NCBI GenBank assembly: GCA_965279475.1
Contig: CBDIIA010000003.1
Span: 496,001 to 560,000, forward strand
Source of the DNA: Pseudorhodoferax sp965279475
Lineage (GTDB): Bacteria; Pseudomonadota; Gammaproteobacteria; Burkholderiales; Burkholderiaceae_C
Direction: 5' to 3'
DNA: 64,000 nucleotides
Part shown: piece after piece, positions 41,426-49,106 of the stretch
Position numbering within the stretch: the stretch's first letter is position 1
How the letters are laid out: every line of letters begins with the position of its first letter
Program-made: the position numbers and the translations under genes
Notes under the pieces: generated by a model
The model's input: the letters and a program-made list of their open reading frames with translations, nothing else
The model's database searches: none
What the model was told of the DNA's origin: nothing

Positions 41426-42661
41426 GTGCTGACCGACGCTGAATGCCGAAACGCTACTTGCCCAGCCGGCAAGCTGCGAGCGCGACTCGCCTGCTCTGGC
41501 GGGCTCTATCTGGAAATCAGCCCGGCAGGGTCGAAGCGCTGGTTCTGGAAATACCGCAAGGACGGCAAAGAGGGCCGGATGGCTCTGGGCAGCTATCCCG
41601 AGGTCAAAGCCAAGGACGCACGGAATGCCCGTGACGCGGCGAAGCTGCAGAAGTCGGCCGGCCACGATCCAGTGCACGCCCGCAAGGTCGAGAAACTGAA
41701 GGGCGCGCGGGTTGGTGGTGACACCTTCAAGGTGGTCGCCATGGAGTGGTACGACAAGCAGAAATCCGAATGGAGTCCAGGCCACGCGGCCAGGTCGTTG
41801 CGCCAGTTGGAGCGCGACCTGTTCCCCTGGATAGGCGAGCGTCCCATTGCTGAGATCCAGCCGATGGAACTGCTGTCGGCGCTGCAGAAGGTCGAGGAGC
41901 GCGGTGCCCTGGAGACGGCCGACCGCGTATTGATGCTGGCGCGCCAGGTCTGGGAGTACTGGCTTCCGACCGCCAGCAACGAACAGCGCAACATCACAGA
42001 GGGGCTGAAGGCCAGGCTCACGCCGTACCGCGGCAAGAGCTTCGCGGCCATCGTGGACCCCGAGCGGATGGGCGAACTGCTGCGGGCGATGTATGCCTAC
42101 AAGGGTGGGCCTGTCGTGCGCACGGCGCTATTGCTTGCACCGATCCTCTACCAGCGCCCTGGCAACCTTCGAGAGATGGAATGGGCAGAGGTTGGGCTCG
42201 ACGCAGCGCTGTGGACCATCCCCAGCATGAAGATGAAGCGCACAAAGGTCGAGAAGGAGCAGGGCGAACCGCATGTGGTGCCGCTGCCTACGCAGGCCGT
42301 GGCCTTACTGCGTGGCCTGCATCCCCTCACTGGGCATGGCCGGTACGTTTTCCCCGGTGAACGTAGCCACGACCGCCCCATGTCCGACAACTCGGTGCGC
42401 AGCGCCTTGTATGCGCTGGGCTTCGGCAAGGAACAGACGTGGCATGGCTTCAGGGCCAGTGCGCGCACCATGCTGGTGGACGAGTTGGACTTGGACCCGC
42501 TGGCCATCGAGGCGAACTTGGCGCATGCAGTGAAGGATGCGAACGGCCGCAGCTACAACCGCACGCAGTACCTGAAGAAGCGCTTTGACCAGATCCAGCA
42601 GTGGGCGGATTACCTGGATGGGCTGAGAGCCCGGACGACAGCAAACGCGTCGAGCACATAG
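41426..42661 (+). CDS. int: P4-type tyrosine integrase
   Basis: A 411-aa site-specific recombinase. The N-terminal DUF4102 arm-binding domain (GGLYLEISPAGSKRWFWKYR, then MALGSYPEVKAKDAR) is at about 1-95, a SAM-like core-binding domain at about 100-200, and the catalytic domain after that. Catalytic residues seen are Arg244 (YQRPGNL), His340-x-x-Arg343 (HGFR) and Tyr377 (SYNRTQY). The start is GTG directly after an arm-type repeat, with no obvious Shine-Dalgarno. Location beside attL in ssrA fits its role. Confidence 0.95.
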   Translation: MLTDAECRNATCPAGKLRARLACSGGLYLEISPAGSKRWFWKYRKDGKEGRMALGSYPEVKAKDARNARDAAKLQKSAGHDPVHARKVEKLKGARVGGDTFKVVAMEWYDKQKSEWSPGHAARSLRQLERDLFPWIGERPIAEIQPMELLSALQKVEERGALETADRVLMLARQVWEYWLPTASNEQRNITEGLKARLTPYRGKSFAAIVDPERMGELLRAMYAYKGGPVVRTALLLAPILYQRPGNLREMEWAEVGLDAALWTIPSMKMKRTKVEKEQGEPHVVPLPTQAVALLRGLHPLTGHGRYVFPGERSHDRPMSDNSVRSALYALGFGKEQTWHGFRASARTMLVDELDLDPLAIEANLAHAVKDANGRSYNRTQYLKKRFDQIQQWADYLDGLRARTTANASST

Positions 42662-42752
42662 AACCGATTTCGCCAGCCCTAGGCTGATCCCCGAAAACCC
42701 GTTTTCCCTGACGGGCTGGGCTGGCAACCATACAGGGGCGGTGAGGGGCCGC

Positions 42753-43280
42753 ATGATTTACGTTCAAGCCAACTTGGGGCTCGGCCCGCTCGTGCCACGT
42801 TGGCCGCCTCAGATGGGTCTACTTTCGCAGCTTGAATGCGCATACCTTCCCAGAGACGAGTGGACCACCACGCACTGGCAGGAATACGCTGCGTACCTTG
42901 AGGCACAGGGACATCACCTTGTCGCTGAGCTTGAAAGCGCCCATTCGGAGATCCGGGATCTTCGGGAAAAGGCGAGTCGCAAACCAAAGAAAGCTAGTGT
43001 CGCTGCATCGTCAGGAGGATTGCTTACGGGCTGGCCCGACGCTAAGCCTAGGAAGAAGCCAGGGCCTGTGAAAGGGAAGACTAAGTATCAACGACAGGCC
43101 GTTCTCGCCTTGGTAGTTTGGGAGGAACTTCGCAAGACGAAAACTGGAGCGCGTGCCACGAAGAGGTTTGCGTTGGAGGAGTGGTTCCGTCGGCAGGCCA
43201 TGGGTGCATACCGAGCACGAGAACACCGTGTCATCCTGAACTACATGTCAGATCCTCAAATCGTCACAAAGATACCTTGA
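42753..43280 (+). CDS. Hypothetical island protein, basic C-terminal half
   Basis: About 175 aa. The N-terminal third is variable; a central helix (HHLVAELESAHSEIRDLREKAS) is followed by a strongly basic Pro/Lys stretch (PRKKPGPVKGKTK) and a helical C-terminus with TGARATKRFALEEWFRRQAM. It may bind nucleic acid, but no family is recognised. Start ATG 42753 was preferred to GTG 42741; a later ATG at 42813 is also possible. Confidence 0.55.
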   Translation: MIYVQANLGLGPLVPRWPPQMGLLSQLECAYLPRDEWTTTHWQEYAAYLEAQGHHLVAELESAHSEIRDLREKASRKPKKASVAASSGGLLTGWPDAKPRKKPGPVKGKTKYQRQAVLALVVWEELRKTKTGARATKRFALEEWFRRQAMGAYRAREHRVILNYMSDPQIVTKIP

Positions 43281-43331
43281 GGGTGAGGTTTCGATAACTC
43301 TGTGATTCGGGCTGTTCTAAAAATCGCTCCA

Positions 43332-43373
43332 CTCGCTTAGCTCTTGCAGGTACTGCCAAGAGCGGCAAGCGAG
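43332..43373. promoter_or_regulatory. Long stem-loop upstream of the first AlpA-like gene
   Basis: CTCGCTT-A-GCTCTTGCAG, loop GTA, CTGCCAAGAGC-GGC-AAGCGAG: 17 paired bases with small bulges, ending 17 bp before the ATG at 43391. No T run follows, so it is not a standard terminator. It may be an operator, an RNA switch or a replication/recombination structure. Confidence 0.7.
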
Positions 43374-43390
43374 AGTCACAGAGGATTTTT

Positions 43391-43639
43391 ATGCCCATCG
43401 TCGTGAGATTGCCGGCTGTTCTGCACAAGACCGGCCACAGAAGCCACACCAGTATTTACAACGCGGTCCGTACTGGACTCTTCCCCCGGCCGGTTCCCAT
43501 CGGTGCTCGATCTGTCGGGTGGCCGGAGGATGAGGTCGATCAGATCAACTCCGCGCGCATCGCCGGCAAGACCGAAGCGGAGATTCGACAACTCGTAGAC
43601 CGTCTCCACGCCAAGCGTGTGGAACCGGCGGCAGTTTGA
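43391..43639 (+). CDS. AlpA-like phage regulator
   Basis: An 82-aa AlpA/excisionase-type HTH protein (VLHKTGHRSHTSIYNAVRTGLFPRPVPIGARSVGWPEDEVDQI). In P4-type elements AlpA activates integrase or controls excision. GAGG lies nine bases upstream of the ATG, just after the long stem-loop. A second AlpA-like gene is at 46181. Confidence 0.88.
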   Translation: MPIVVRLPAVLHKTGHRSHTSIYNAVRTGLFPRPVPIGARSVGWPEDEVDQINSARIAGKTEAEIRQLVDRLHAKRVEPAAV

Positions 43640-43650
43640 AGGAGATGCCC

Positions 43651-43974
43651 ATGATCTCCGAACTGAACAACGCTCCGACAATTGACGGGAATCTAGCCGG
43701 ACAGCAGTCACGCCGCAAGTACAGCGCCCGCAGCACTGCGACTGCCGCCCAGATCCAACGCGCGCTGGAACTGCTCCGCGTGCATGCTCGTCACACATAC
43801 GAGTTTCGCGCCCTCGGCATCAGCCACCCAGCTGCGCGCATCAAAGACTTGATCGCCTTGGGTTACGACATCCAGTCGAGCCGCATTGTCACGGTGGACT
43901 CTGAGGCTTACCTGCATCGCAACGTCGCGCTGTATTGCCTGCTGTCCGAGCCAGAAAGCAAGGTGGTTGCATGA
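43651..43974 (+). CDS. Phage-type helix-turn-helix protein
   Basis: A 107-aa protein whose second half (RALELLRVHARHTYEFRALGISHPAARIKDLIALGYDI) fits small phage HTH domains, in which a modified base-recognition helix precedes a wing. The start at 43651 is chosen because GGAG is six bases upstream; ATG 43645 and TTG 43636 are too close to or include that site. The stop overlaps the Rha gene by ATGA. Confidence 0.7.
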   Translation: MISELNNAPTIDGNLAGQQSRRKYSARSTATAAQIQRALELLRVHARHTYEFRALGISHPAARIKDLIALGYDIQSSRIVTVDSEAYLHRNVALYCLLSEPESKVVA

Positions 43975-44615
43975 GCACACCACACACGACGCAGGCGCCT
44001 GCGGTCGCCTTGACCATCACGCCACGCGAAGCGCGCATCGACAGTCGATTGATCGCCACACAGCTGCGCAATCAGCATCGTCCTGTCATGGCGCTGATCA
44101 ACAAGTACCGCGAACAGTTCGAAAAGTTTGGAAAGCTGTTCTTTGAAAAAGCACCTTCGGCCAACAGCCGCACCGGACAGGCCGAAGGATATGCCTTGCT
44201 CAACGAGGATCAAGCCTTCTTCCTGCTATCGCTGTCCCGCAATACCGATCACGTCGTCGCGCTGAAGGCAAAGCTGATCGCTGCATTCGGCGAAGCCCGC
44301 CGCGCTGCGGAACATCGAAGCGCCGAGTACCTGCCGACCTACCACGTATTGCACGACGAGATTGCAGCGAAGGCGGCCAACTCGTCCAACCAGCGATTCG
44401 TGCACATGAACGTCAATCGCCTGGTCAATCGCGCCGTGGGGCTGGAGTCTGGACAGCGTCTAGTCGCGCCGCTGGCAACGCAGTCCATGGTGACGGTGTG
44501 CCAGACGATCGCAGCCAAGGCCATGCACAGCGCTCCCGATCATCACGTCGGCTACCAGCGCGCCAAGCAGGCGCTGAATGCGTTGTCCGCCGTCGCCATG
44601 CTGGAGGGGGCATGA
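43971..44615 (+). CDS. Rha-family phage regulatory protein
   Basis: A 214-aa protein with the pRha pattern at about 20-120: DSRLIATQLRNQHRPVMALINKYREQFEKFG, YALLNEDQAFFLLSLSRNT and VVALKAKLIAAFGEAR. Rha proteins were first described as lambdoid phage regulators that interfere with growth in IHF-deficient hosts. The C-terminal half is a separate helical domain. ATGA-coupled to the gene before it. Confidence 0.85.
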   Translation: MSTPHTTQAPAVALTITPREARIDSRLIATQLRNQHRPVMALINKYREQFEKFGKLFFEKAPSANSRTGQAEGYALLNEDQAFFLLSLSRNTDHVVALKAKLIAAFGEARRAAEHRSAEYLPTYHVLHDEIAAKAANSSNQRFVHMNVNRLVNRAVGLESGQRLVAPLATQSMVTVCQTIAAKAMHSAPDHHVGYQRAKQALNALSAVAMLEGA

Positions 44616-44618
44616 TGA

Positions 44619-45116
44619 ATGTCCAAGTCCTCACGCTACAAACCGCACGAGCGCGACGCGGGCGGCTTCGTCGCGCTGCCGTTCTCCGTGCTCGACTCCA
44701 AGGCGTACAGCGCGCTCTCTGTCCACGCACGCGCCTTGCTGATCGAGATCGCGCGCCAGCTGCGGGGCGACAACAACGGGTCGTTACTGTGCAGCCGCGC
44801 TTACATGCTGACTCGGGGATGGAAGTCCAACGACATGCTGACCAAGAGCAAGGCCGAGCTGATCGACGCCAAGCTTTTGTTTCAGACCGTGTTGGGCCAT
44901 CGCCCGAACAAGGCCAGTTGGTACGCGGTCACGTGGGCCAGCCTGGACAAGCTCGATGGGTTCGATCCTGGCGCGGCCGAGGCGTTCGTGCGCAGTGCCT
45001 ACAAATCCAACACGGCGCCAGCGAAGCCGACGCGCGACGAGCTTTACGCCCGATGGTCAGCGCCTGCAAAAACGCAGTGCTTAGACCGCCCCACGGTACA
45101 GGAGGTTGCCCTATAG
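44619..45116 (+). CDS. Winged-helix phage/plasmid replication-like protein
   Basis: A 165-aa protein with the pattern FVALPFSVLDSKAYSALSVHARALLIEIARQL, NNGSLLCSRAYMLTRGWKSNDMLTKSKAELIDAKLLFQT and SWYAVTWASLDKL, typical of winged-helix proteins found in mobile elements near replication functions. GGAGGGGG lies ahead of the start. Its last codons contain the first copy of an iteron-like repeat that continues downstream. A role as initiator is inferred only. Confidence 0.65.
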   Translation: MSKSSRYKPHERDAGGFVALPFSVLDSKAYSALSVHARALLIEIARQLRGDNNGSLLCSRAYMLTRGWKSNDMLTKSKAELIDAKLLFQTVLGHRPNKASWYAVTWASLDKLDGFDPGAAEAFVRSAYKSNTAPAKPTRDELYARWSAPAKTQCLDRPTVQEVAL

Positions 45117-45208
45117 CACCGCCCCACGGTACAGGCGATGTGCTCCCTGTCCCGCCCCACGGTCCTATCAGGGCTGTTTTTGACCCTCTCTCTGCACCGC
45201 CCCACGGA
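45085..45208 (+). repeat. Iteron-like array: four CCGCCCCACGG repeats
   Basis: CCGCCCCACGG occurs at 45086, 45119, 45152 and 45197, spaced 33, 33 and 45 bp. Copies 1 and 2 are identical over 18 bp (45085-45102, 45118-45135). The spacing is close to three helical turns, so the sites face the same side of the helix. This could be the element's replication origin or an operator bank for the adjacent winged-helix protein. Confidence 0.75.
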
Positions 45209-45267
45209 CACCATCTAGTTAACCATCTACAGCAGCAGTTTGCACTGTCTTGCTTGGGAGCCTTTCA

Positions 45268-45786
45268 ATGAATGAAACCCTACCTGACCTGGTGATCGAG
45301 ACCATCACCGAAGGCGACAGTGCCGGCCTTCTGATGTTGAGCCAGGACAGCGGGTGCGGTGAAGACGACAAGATCGTCATCAGCCCGTGGCACGTTCGCT
45401 TGATGGCCGAAAAGCTTGGCTTCCTCAGTGAGATGTCCGCATCGGACGCGAACGTTCTGCGGACACAACGCGGACAGATTGCGGAACTGACCCGCGATCA
45501 GCGGCGGCTTCGCCTGGTCCTGCTTGCTGCGCGTGATCGCGCGGAGGGCATTCATGCGGCGCTGGGTGAGTTGCGGGACGGCGGGCAAGACAACATGAAC
45601 CTGCAAGTCGCACAGTGCGGTGCGCTCGCCGATATCGTCGATCTTGCCTGCCGAGATTTCGAAGATGAGTATGAAGTTGTACCTCGGGACGCCGGTCCTT
45701 CATGCATTGAGCGTGAGAAGGCCGCCACCAAGCCCGACCAGCCCACGAAGGGCGGCGGCGCTGTAACGCAGCTGGAGCTTGCATGA
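45268..45786 (+). CDS. Hypothetical island protein
   Basis: A 172-aa acidic protein. A first domain (SAGLLMLSQDSGCGEDDKIVISPWHVRLMAEKLGFL) is followed by a coiled helix (AELTRDQRRLRLVLLAARDRAEGIHAAL). GGGAG precedes the ATG at 45268. The stop overlaps the next gene by ATGA. No family recognised. Confidence 0.6.
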   Translation: MNETLPDLVIETITEGDSAGLLMLSQDSGCGEDDKIVISPWHVRLMAEKLGFLSEMSASDANVLRTQRGQIAELTRDQRRLRLVLLAARDRAEGIHAALGELRDGGQDNMNLQVAQCGALADIVDLACRDFEDEYEVVPRDAGPSCIEREKAATKPDQPTKGGGAVTQLELA

Positions 45787-46184
45787 GCACGTTGCTGCAC
45801 TACCTGGTCCCACCGCCGCGGGTGGCGAGCACTCGACGTGGCCCAGGGCGCCCCAAGGTCCGCACGGAGGCCTTCTACGCCGCTCTGCTTGCCGATCGTG
45901 AGAAGTGGGCGGCGCGATTCGCTGCAAGGCTGGGGCGCCCGCCGCGATCCGATGCCGAGCTGATCGAGTCGTGTCTTGAAGACGATCTGCGCAAGGGCGG
46001 CATGCGGGGAAGCCGGGGTCAGTCGAGCGAGATGCTGCGACGCGTGAAGACCTTGCGCAACCAGTTGGGCGAAGCCCGCCGTGCTCTTCGTGGGTGTCCC
46101 GGAAATCCTACTTTTCACGGGATAGATGGTCTGCCAAAGTGTGATGCAGGCTCGCTTCTTACCGAGCAAGGACGCACCACATGA
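45783..46184 (+). CDS. Hypothetical island protein, basic
   Basis: A 133-aa basic, helical protein with GRPKVRTEAFYAALLADREKWAARFAARLGRPPRSDAELI, suggesting DNA or RNA binding. It is ATGA-coupled on both sides, to the 45268 gene and the AlpA-like gene at 46181. Family unknown. Confidence 0.6.
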   Translation: MSTLLHYLVPPPRVASTRRGPGRPKVRTEAFYAALLADREKWAARFAARLGRPPRSDAELIESCLEDDLRKGGMRGSRGQSSEMLRRVKTLRNQLGEARRALRGCPGNPTFHGIDGLPKCDAGSLLTEQGRTT

Positions 46185-46399
46185 TCACTGACACCAACGA
46201 CCCACTACGCATCCTGCGCTTCCCCGACGTGGTCAACAAGACCGGCTTGTCGAAGTCGGCCCTTCGCGCCCAGATTCGCAGCAAGGCTTTCCCTGCACCC
46301 GTTGCCCTGGGTCTGCGCGCCGTCGGCTTCGTCGCTGGCGAGGTGGACCACTGGGTCGAGAAAAAAATGAACCAACGCACCGAACACCAAGGAGCTTAA
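46181..46399 (+). CDS. AlpA-like phage regulator (second copy)
   Basis: A 72-aa AlpA-type HTH protein (RFPDVVNKTGLSKSALRAQIRSKAFPAPVALGLRAVGFVAGEVDHW). It resembles the 43391 protein in layout but is clearly diverged. Its position directly ahead of the virion-like gene suggests local control of late genes. Confidence 0.85.
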   Translation: MITDTNDPLRILRFPDVVNKTGLSKSALRAQIRSKAFPAPVALGLRAVGFVAGEVDHWVEKKMNQRTEHQGA

Positions 46400-46405
46400 A
46401 AAAAC

Positions 46406-47176
46406 ATGGCAGTCAATCCTTATCTCCAGACCCAAGCCGACAACATCGCGACGCAGGGCTATCAACAGCTCAATCAGCAGGCCCTGCCGCAGGTGCGCTC
46501 TGCCGCGCAAGGCAATGGCCAGTATGGCGGTTCCCGTCAAGGCATCGCTGAGGGCGTTGCGATGGGCAATGCCGCCACTGGCATCGCTGCCGCACAGGGC
46601 AACCTGTACAGCAACGCCTACACCGCTGATCAACAGAACCAGACCCAAGCCGGGATCGCGGCGGGCAACAACGCTGCCATGCTGGGCGCAGCAGGTATCA
46701 ACGCAGAGACGGCTCGCTATAACGCCGGCCTTCAGTACAACCTTGGCTTGGGCAATCTCTACAACACCTCCACCGCCAACAACCAAAACTTCTACTCCAC
46801 GCAGCGCGGGCAGGATCTGACCCAATACGGCCTAGGTGCTCAGTTGTACGGCCAGGGCATCACCGGACAAACGGGGGTAGGGCAGGGGCAATACGGCGTC
46901 GGGCAGAGCGAGTTTCAGGCGCCCATCACTGCGCTGCAGAACTATTCCAACACAATCCGCCCATTTTCTGGGCTGAACAGCTCGGCAACGGAAAGCACGG
47001 TACAAGGCGGCGGTGCTACTGGTGCCCTCGGTGGTGCGTTGGCTGGAACTTACATTGCGCGAAACCTCGGGTTCGGCAGCATGGGCAACGTCACCAGCAA
47101 CTATGGCGGCAGCTCCAGCGGTGTGCAATCTCAATTCGCGCCCGAGACCAATCAGTATTACCCCACCGGGTATTGA
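46406..47176 (+). CDS. Phage virion-associated protein (internal/ejection-type), orphan
   Basis: A 256-aa, Gln/Asn/Gly/Ala-rich, Cys-free protein (NPYLQTQADNIATQGYQQLNQQ; QGNGQYGGSRQGIAEGVAMGNAATG; AARYNAGLQYNLGLGNLYN). Its long amphipathic Ala/Gln helix with a Gly-rich tail is typical of podovirus structural or DNA-ejection proteins. The island lacks other structural genes, so it is either a remnant or a satellite protein packaged into helper virions. Assignment is by composition and pattern. Confidence 0.6.
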   Translation: MAVNPYLQTQADNIATQGYQQLNQQALPQVRSAAQGNGQYGGSRQGIAEGVAMGNAATGIAAAQGNLYSNAYTADQQNQTQAGIAAGNNAAMLGAAGINAETARYNAGLQYNLGLGNLYNTSTANNQNFYSTQRGQDLTQYGLGAQLYGQGITGQTGVGQGQYGVGQSEFQAPITALQNYSNTIRPFSGLNSSATESTVQGGGATGALGGALAGTYIARNLGFGSMGNVTSNYGGSSSGVQSQFAPETNQYYPTGY

Positions 47177-47184
47177 GGATGACC

Positions 47185-47550
47185 ATGCAACATACCCTGA
47201 GCGAGGACAAAAAGACCGTGTCCGTAACGGTGGATGCCAAGGACATGACCGCGATCGAGATGGATGCGCTGATCGCGTCCATGGGGCGTTTGCGGGCATT
47301 GATGTCGCCCGCTGTCCCGGTGTCGATCGATGAGGCGCACAAACCGGTGTACTACATCGACAACCTTGCCGGATGGCGCATCGCACCTACAGAGCGCCCT
47401 CCGGTGGATGTCGGCGCGTTGTTCGTGGCACGGTCACCCATGTATGGGTATCTGCAATTTCCGGCGTCACCGGAGTTTTGCGCTGGTCTCGTGCATTGGC
47501 TCAACGGAGACACCGCACCGCTGACTGCGGGCGAAGCGGTGACGCATTGA
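47185..47550 (+). CDS. Hypothetical phage-type protein
   Basis: A 121-aa protein with an N-terminal beta/helix region (TLSEDKKTVSVTVDAKDMTAIEMDALIASMGRLRAL) and a short C-terminal domain. Start 47185 is chosen for GAGG six bases upstream; TTG 47173 and ATG 47179 are less well placed. It follows the virion-like gene closely. Function unknown. Confidence 0.55.
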   Translation: MQHTLSEDKKTVSVTVDAKDMTAIEMDALIASMGRLRALMSPAVPVSIDEAHKPVYYIDNLAGWRIAPTERPPVDVGALFVARSPMYGYLQFPASPEFCAGLVHWLNGDTAPLTAGEAVTH

Positions 47551-47584
47551 CCTTGTTTAAACAATATGGAAACAGTACGAACTG

Positions 47585-48004
47585 ATGACAGAACAACGAA
47601 AGGCCGGATGGTCGCCGGGGCAATCGGGCAACCCTGCCGGGCGCCCTCGTGGAAGCGGTGAAGTCGCCAAGATCCGCGCCGGCATCGCCGAACGCATCCC
47701 GGAGATGATCGACGCGATGATGGAAAAAGCTTTGTCTGGCGATGTGGGTGCAGCGCGACTGCTGATGGAGCGTGTCGTTCCCCCGCTGAAGCCCGCAGAA
47801 GAGCCGCAGCCCCTGACGCTGCCAGATGGCACCCTGACCGACCAGGGGCGCGCCGTGCTGGGTTCTGTGGCCGCTGGTGAGCTGGCACCGTCGCAGGGTG
47901 CTGCACTGCTGGGCGCGATCGGATCGCTTGCCCGACTCGTTGAAATCGATGAACTGGCCGCCCGTGTCGCGGCATTGGAAAAGCAACATGCAGAGAAAGC
48001 TTGA
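47585..48004 (+). CDS. DUF5681-domain phage protein
   Basis: A 139-aa protein. The N-terminus WSPGQSGNPAGRPRGSG is the DUF5681 signature, common in small proteins beside phage terminase genes. A helical part (EMIDAMMEKALSGDVGAARLLMERVV) and a C-terminal coiled helix follow. A small-terminase-like or packaging-adjacent role is possible, but no large terminase gene is present. Confidence 0.75.
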   Translation: MTEQRKAGWSPGQSGNPAGRPRGSGEVAKIRAGIAERIPEMIDAMMEKALSGDVGAARLLMERVVPPLKPAEEPQPLTLPDGTLTDQGRAVLGSVAAGELAPSQGAALLGAIGSLARLVEIDELAARVAALEKQHAEKA

Positions 48005-48266
48005 AAAGCGTCTGGACGCCCTGGAGGCAGTGAACAACTCCAACTGTCCCGACATCATCATCTTGCGATGGACCGTCGATCCCGGCGAGCCTGAGAAGGC
48101 CAAGACCGACCGCGAGGCAATGGAGCCGACGGTTCTCCGATCGGGCACACGGCGCTGGCTGCGCGAGGTTCAGGAGACGGTCGAGCAGTTCAAGGAACGG
48201 GCTCTGTCCGAGATGCCGCGCCCTGCGAAGGGTCCACGTGTTCTATTTGCGGAAGGATTCCAGTGA
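47988..48266 (+). CDS. Small hypothetical protein, KLExRLxALE type (1 of 3)
   Basis: A 92-aa protein starting MQRKLEKRLDALEAVN. It overlaps the DUF5681 gene by 17 bp and the next gene by four bases. The N-terminal helix matches those of the two following small proteins (MSKLESRLAVLERQ and MTSALKRRLIALEG), suggesting duplicated coiled-coil-headed proteins. Function unknown. Confidence 0.6.
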   Translation: MQRKLEKRLDALEAVNNSNCPDIIILRWTVDPGEPEKAKTDREAMEPTVLRSGTRRWLREVQETVEQFKERALSEMPRPAKGPRVLFAEGFQ

Positions 48267-48550
48267 GCAAGCTTGAAAGCCGACTGGCAGTTTTGGAGAG
48301 GCAATTGCCACAGAGTGATCCCGTCACGCTGCTGCACATCACGTTCTTGTCTGGGCGTGATCGACCGGGGCCGAGCGTCACAGGCGTGACGGAGATGCTC
48401 GGGGACTGGAGCTTGGCACGGGAGCCAGGCGAGGAGTTGCCTGTTTTTTACGCACGGGCAGAGGCGGCCGTTCCGCAAGGCCGATCGGGCATGTTCGTGA
48501 TGATGGATCAGGTTGCAGACAATGCGTCCCTCGAAAGCGAGCGCGCATGA
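48263..48550 (+). CDS. Small hypothetical protein, KLExRLxALE type (2 of 3)
   Basis: A 95-aa protein with GTG start in a GTGA overlap. The N-terminal helix MSKLESRLAVLERQ is followed by a strand LLHITFLSG, parallel to IIILRWTVDP in the preceding protein, so these two are probably diverged duplicates. It is ATGA-coupled to the next gene. Confidence 0.6.
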   Translation: MSKLESRLAVLERQLPQSDPVTLLHITFLSGRDRPGPSVTGVTEMLGDWSLAREPGEELPVFYARAEAAVPQGRSGMFVMMDQVADNASLESERA

Positions 48551-48729
48551 CATCGGCGCTTAAGCGCCGGCTGATCGCGCTCGAAGGCAAGCCCCGCGTG
48601 TACCGGTCCGTCAAGGAGATGCCGGACGATGCGCTCATGGATCTGATACGGCCGGTGCTGGGGAATGCGCCCACGGATGAGGAACTGATGGCGCTTGCGC
48701 ATGGGGAAGGGCGATGCGCTTCTACGTGA
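48547..48729 (+). CDS. Small hypothetical protein, KLExRLxALE type (3 of 3)
   Basis: A 60-aa protein, MTSALKRRLIALEGK followed by an acidic helix (VKEMPDDALMDLIRPVLG). It shares only the N-terminal helix with its two neighbours. It overlaps the next gene by 16 bp. Confidence 0.5.
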   Translation: MTSALKRRLIALEGKPRVYRSVKEMPDDALMDLIRPVLGNAPTDEELMALAHGEGRCAST

Positions 48730-49079
48730 TCACACCGGACGGCGATCGAATGCCAGTCGAGGAAATGGGTGCGATCGTGGTGCGTCAAATCGCAGAGGGC
48801 ATGCCCGAAGCTTTGGCCGTTCTCCAGCATGCCCGAGGGTCGCAGGATGCCCTACCTCCAGAAGTGGCGGATTTGATGAGCGCCATGCTCGCAGACCCGT
48901 CCCGGACGCAGGATCTGGTCAATGCGGCAGACGACCACACGCTGAGCCGGCTGAGCTGTGCACTGGCGCTGGCCTATGCTGTGGTGACGGATGGCGCGTC
49001 GCTCTCGCAGGAGTCTGAGAACGAGGAGGACAGGGGCTTCATGATGAAGTTTCATGCGCCACCGAAGGCCCGACAGTAG
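48714..49079 (+). CDS. Hypothetical island protein
   Basis: A 121-aa protein starting MRFYVITPDGDRMPVEEMGAI, acidic and helical, without recognised family. It is the last gene of the rightward phage-type operon and converges with the antitoxin gene, 27 bp from its stop. Confidence 0.55.
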   Translation: MRFYVITPDGDRMPVEEMGAIVVRQIAEGMPEALAVLQHARGSQDALPPEVADLMSAMLADPSRTQDLVNAADDHTLSRLSCALALAYAVVTDGASLSQESENEEDRGFMMKFHAPPKARQ

Positions 49080-49106
49080 GGCGCACCACGGTGATGAACC
49101 TGGCGA

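Noticed and set aside
45085..45208. CRISPR array
   Set aside because: Only four 11-bp repeats with unequal spacing, partly inside a coding region, and no cas genes.
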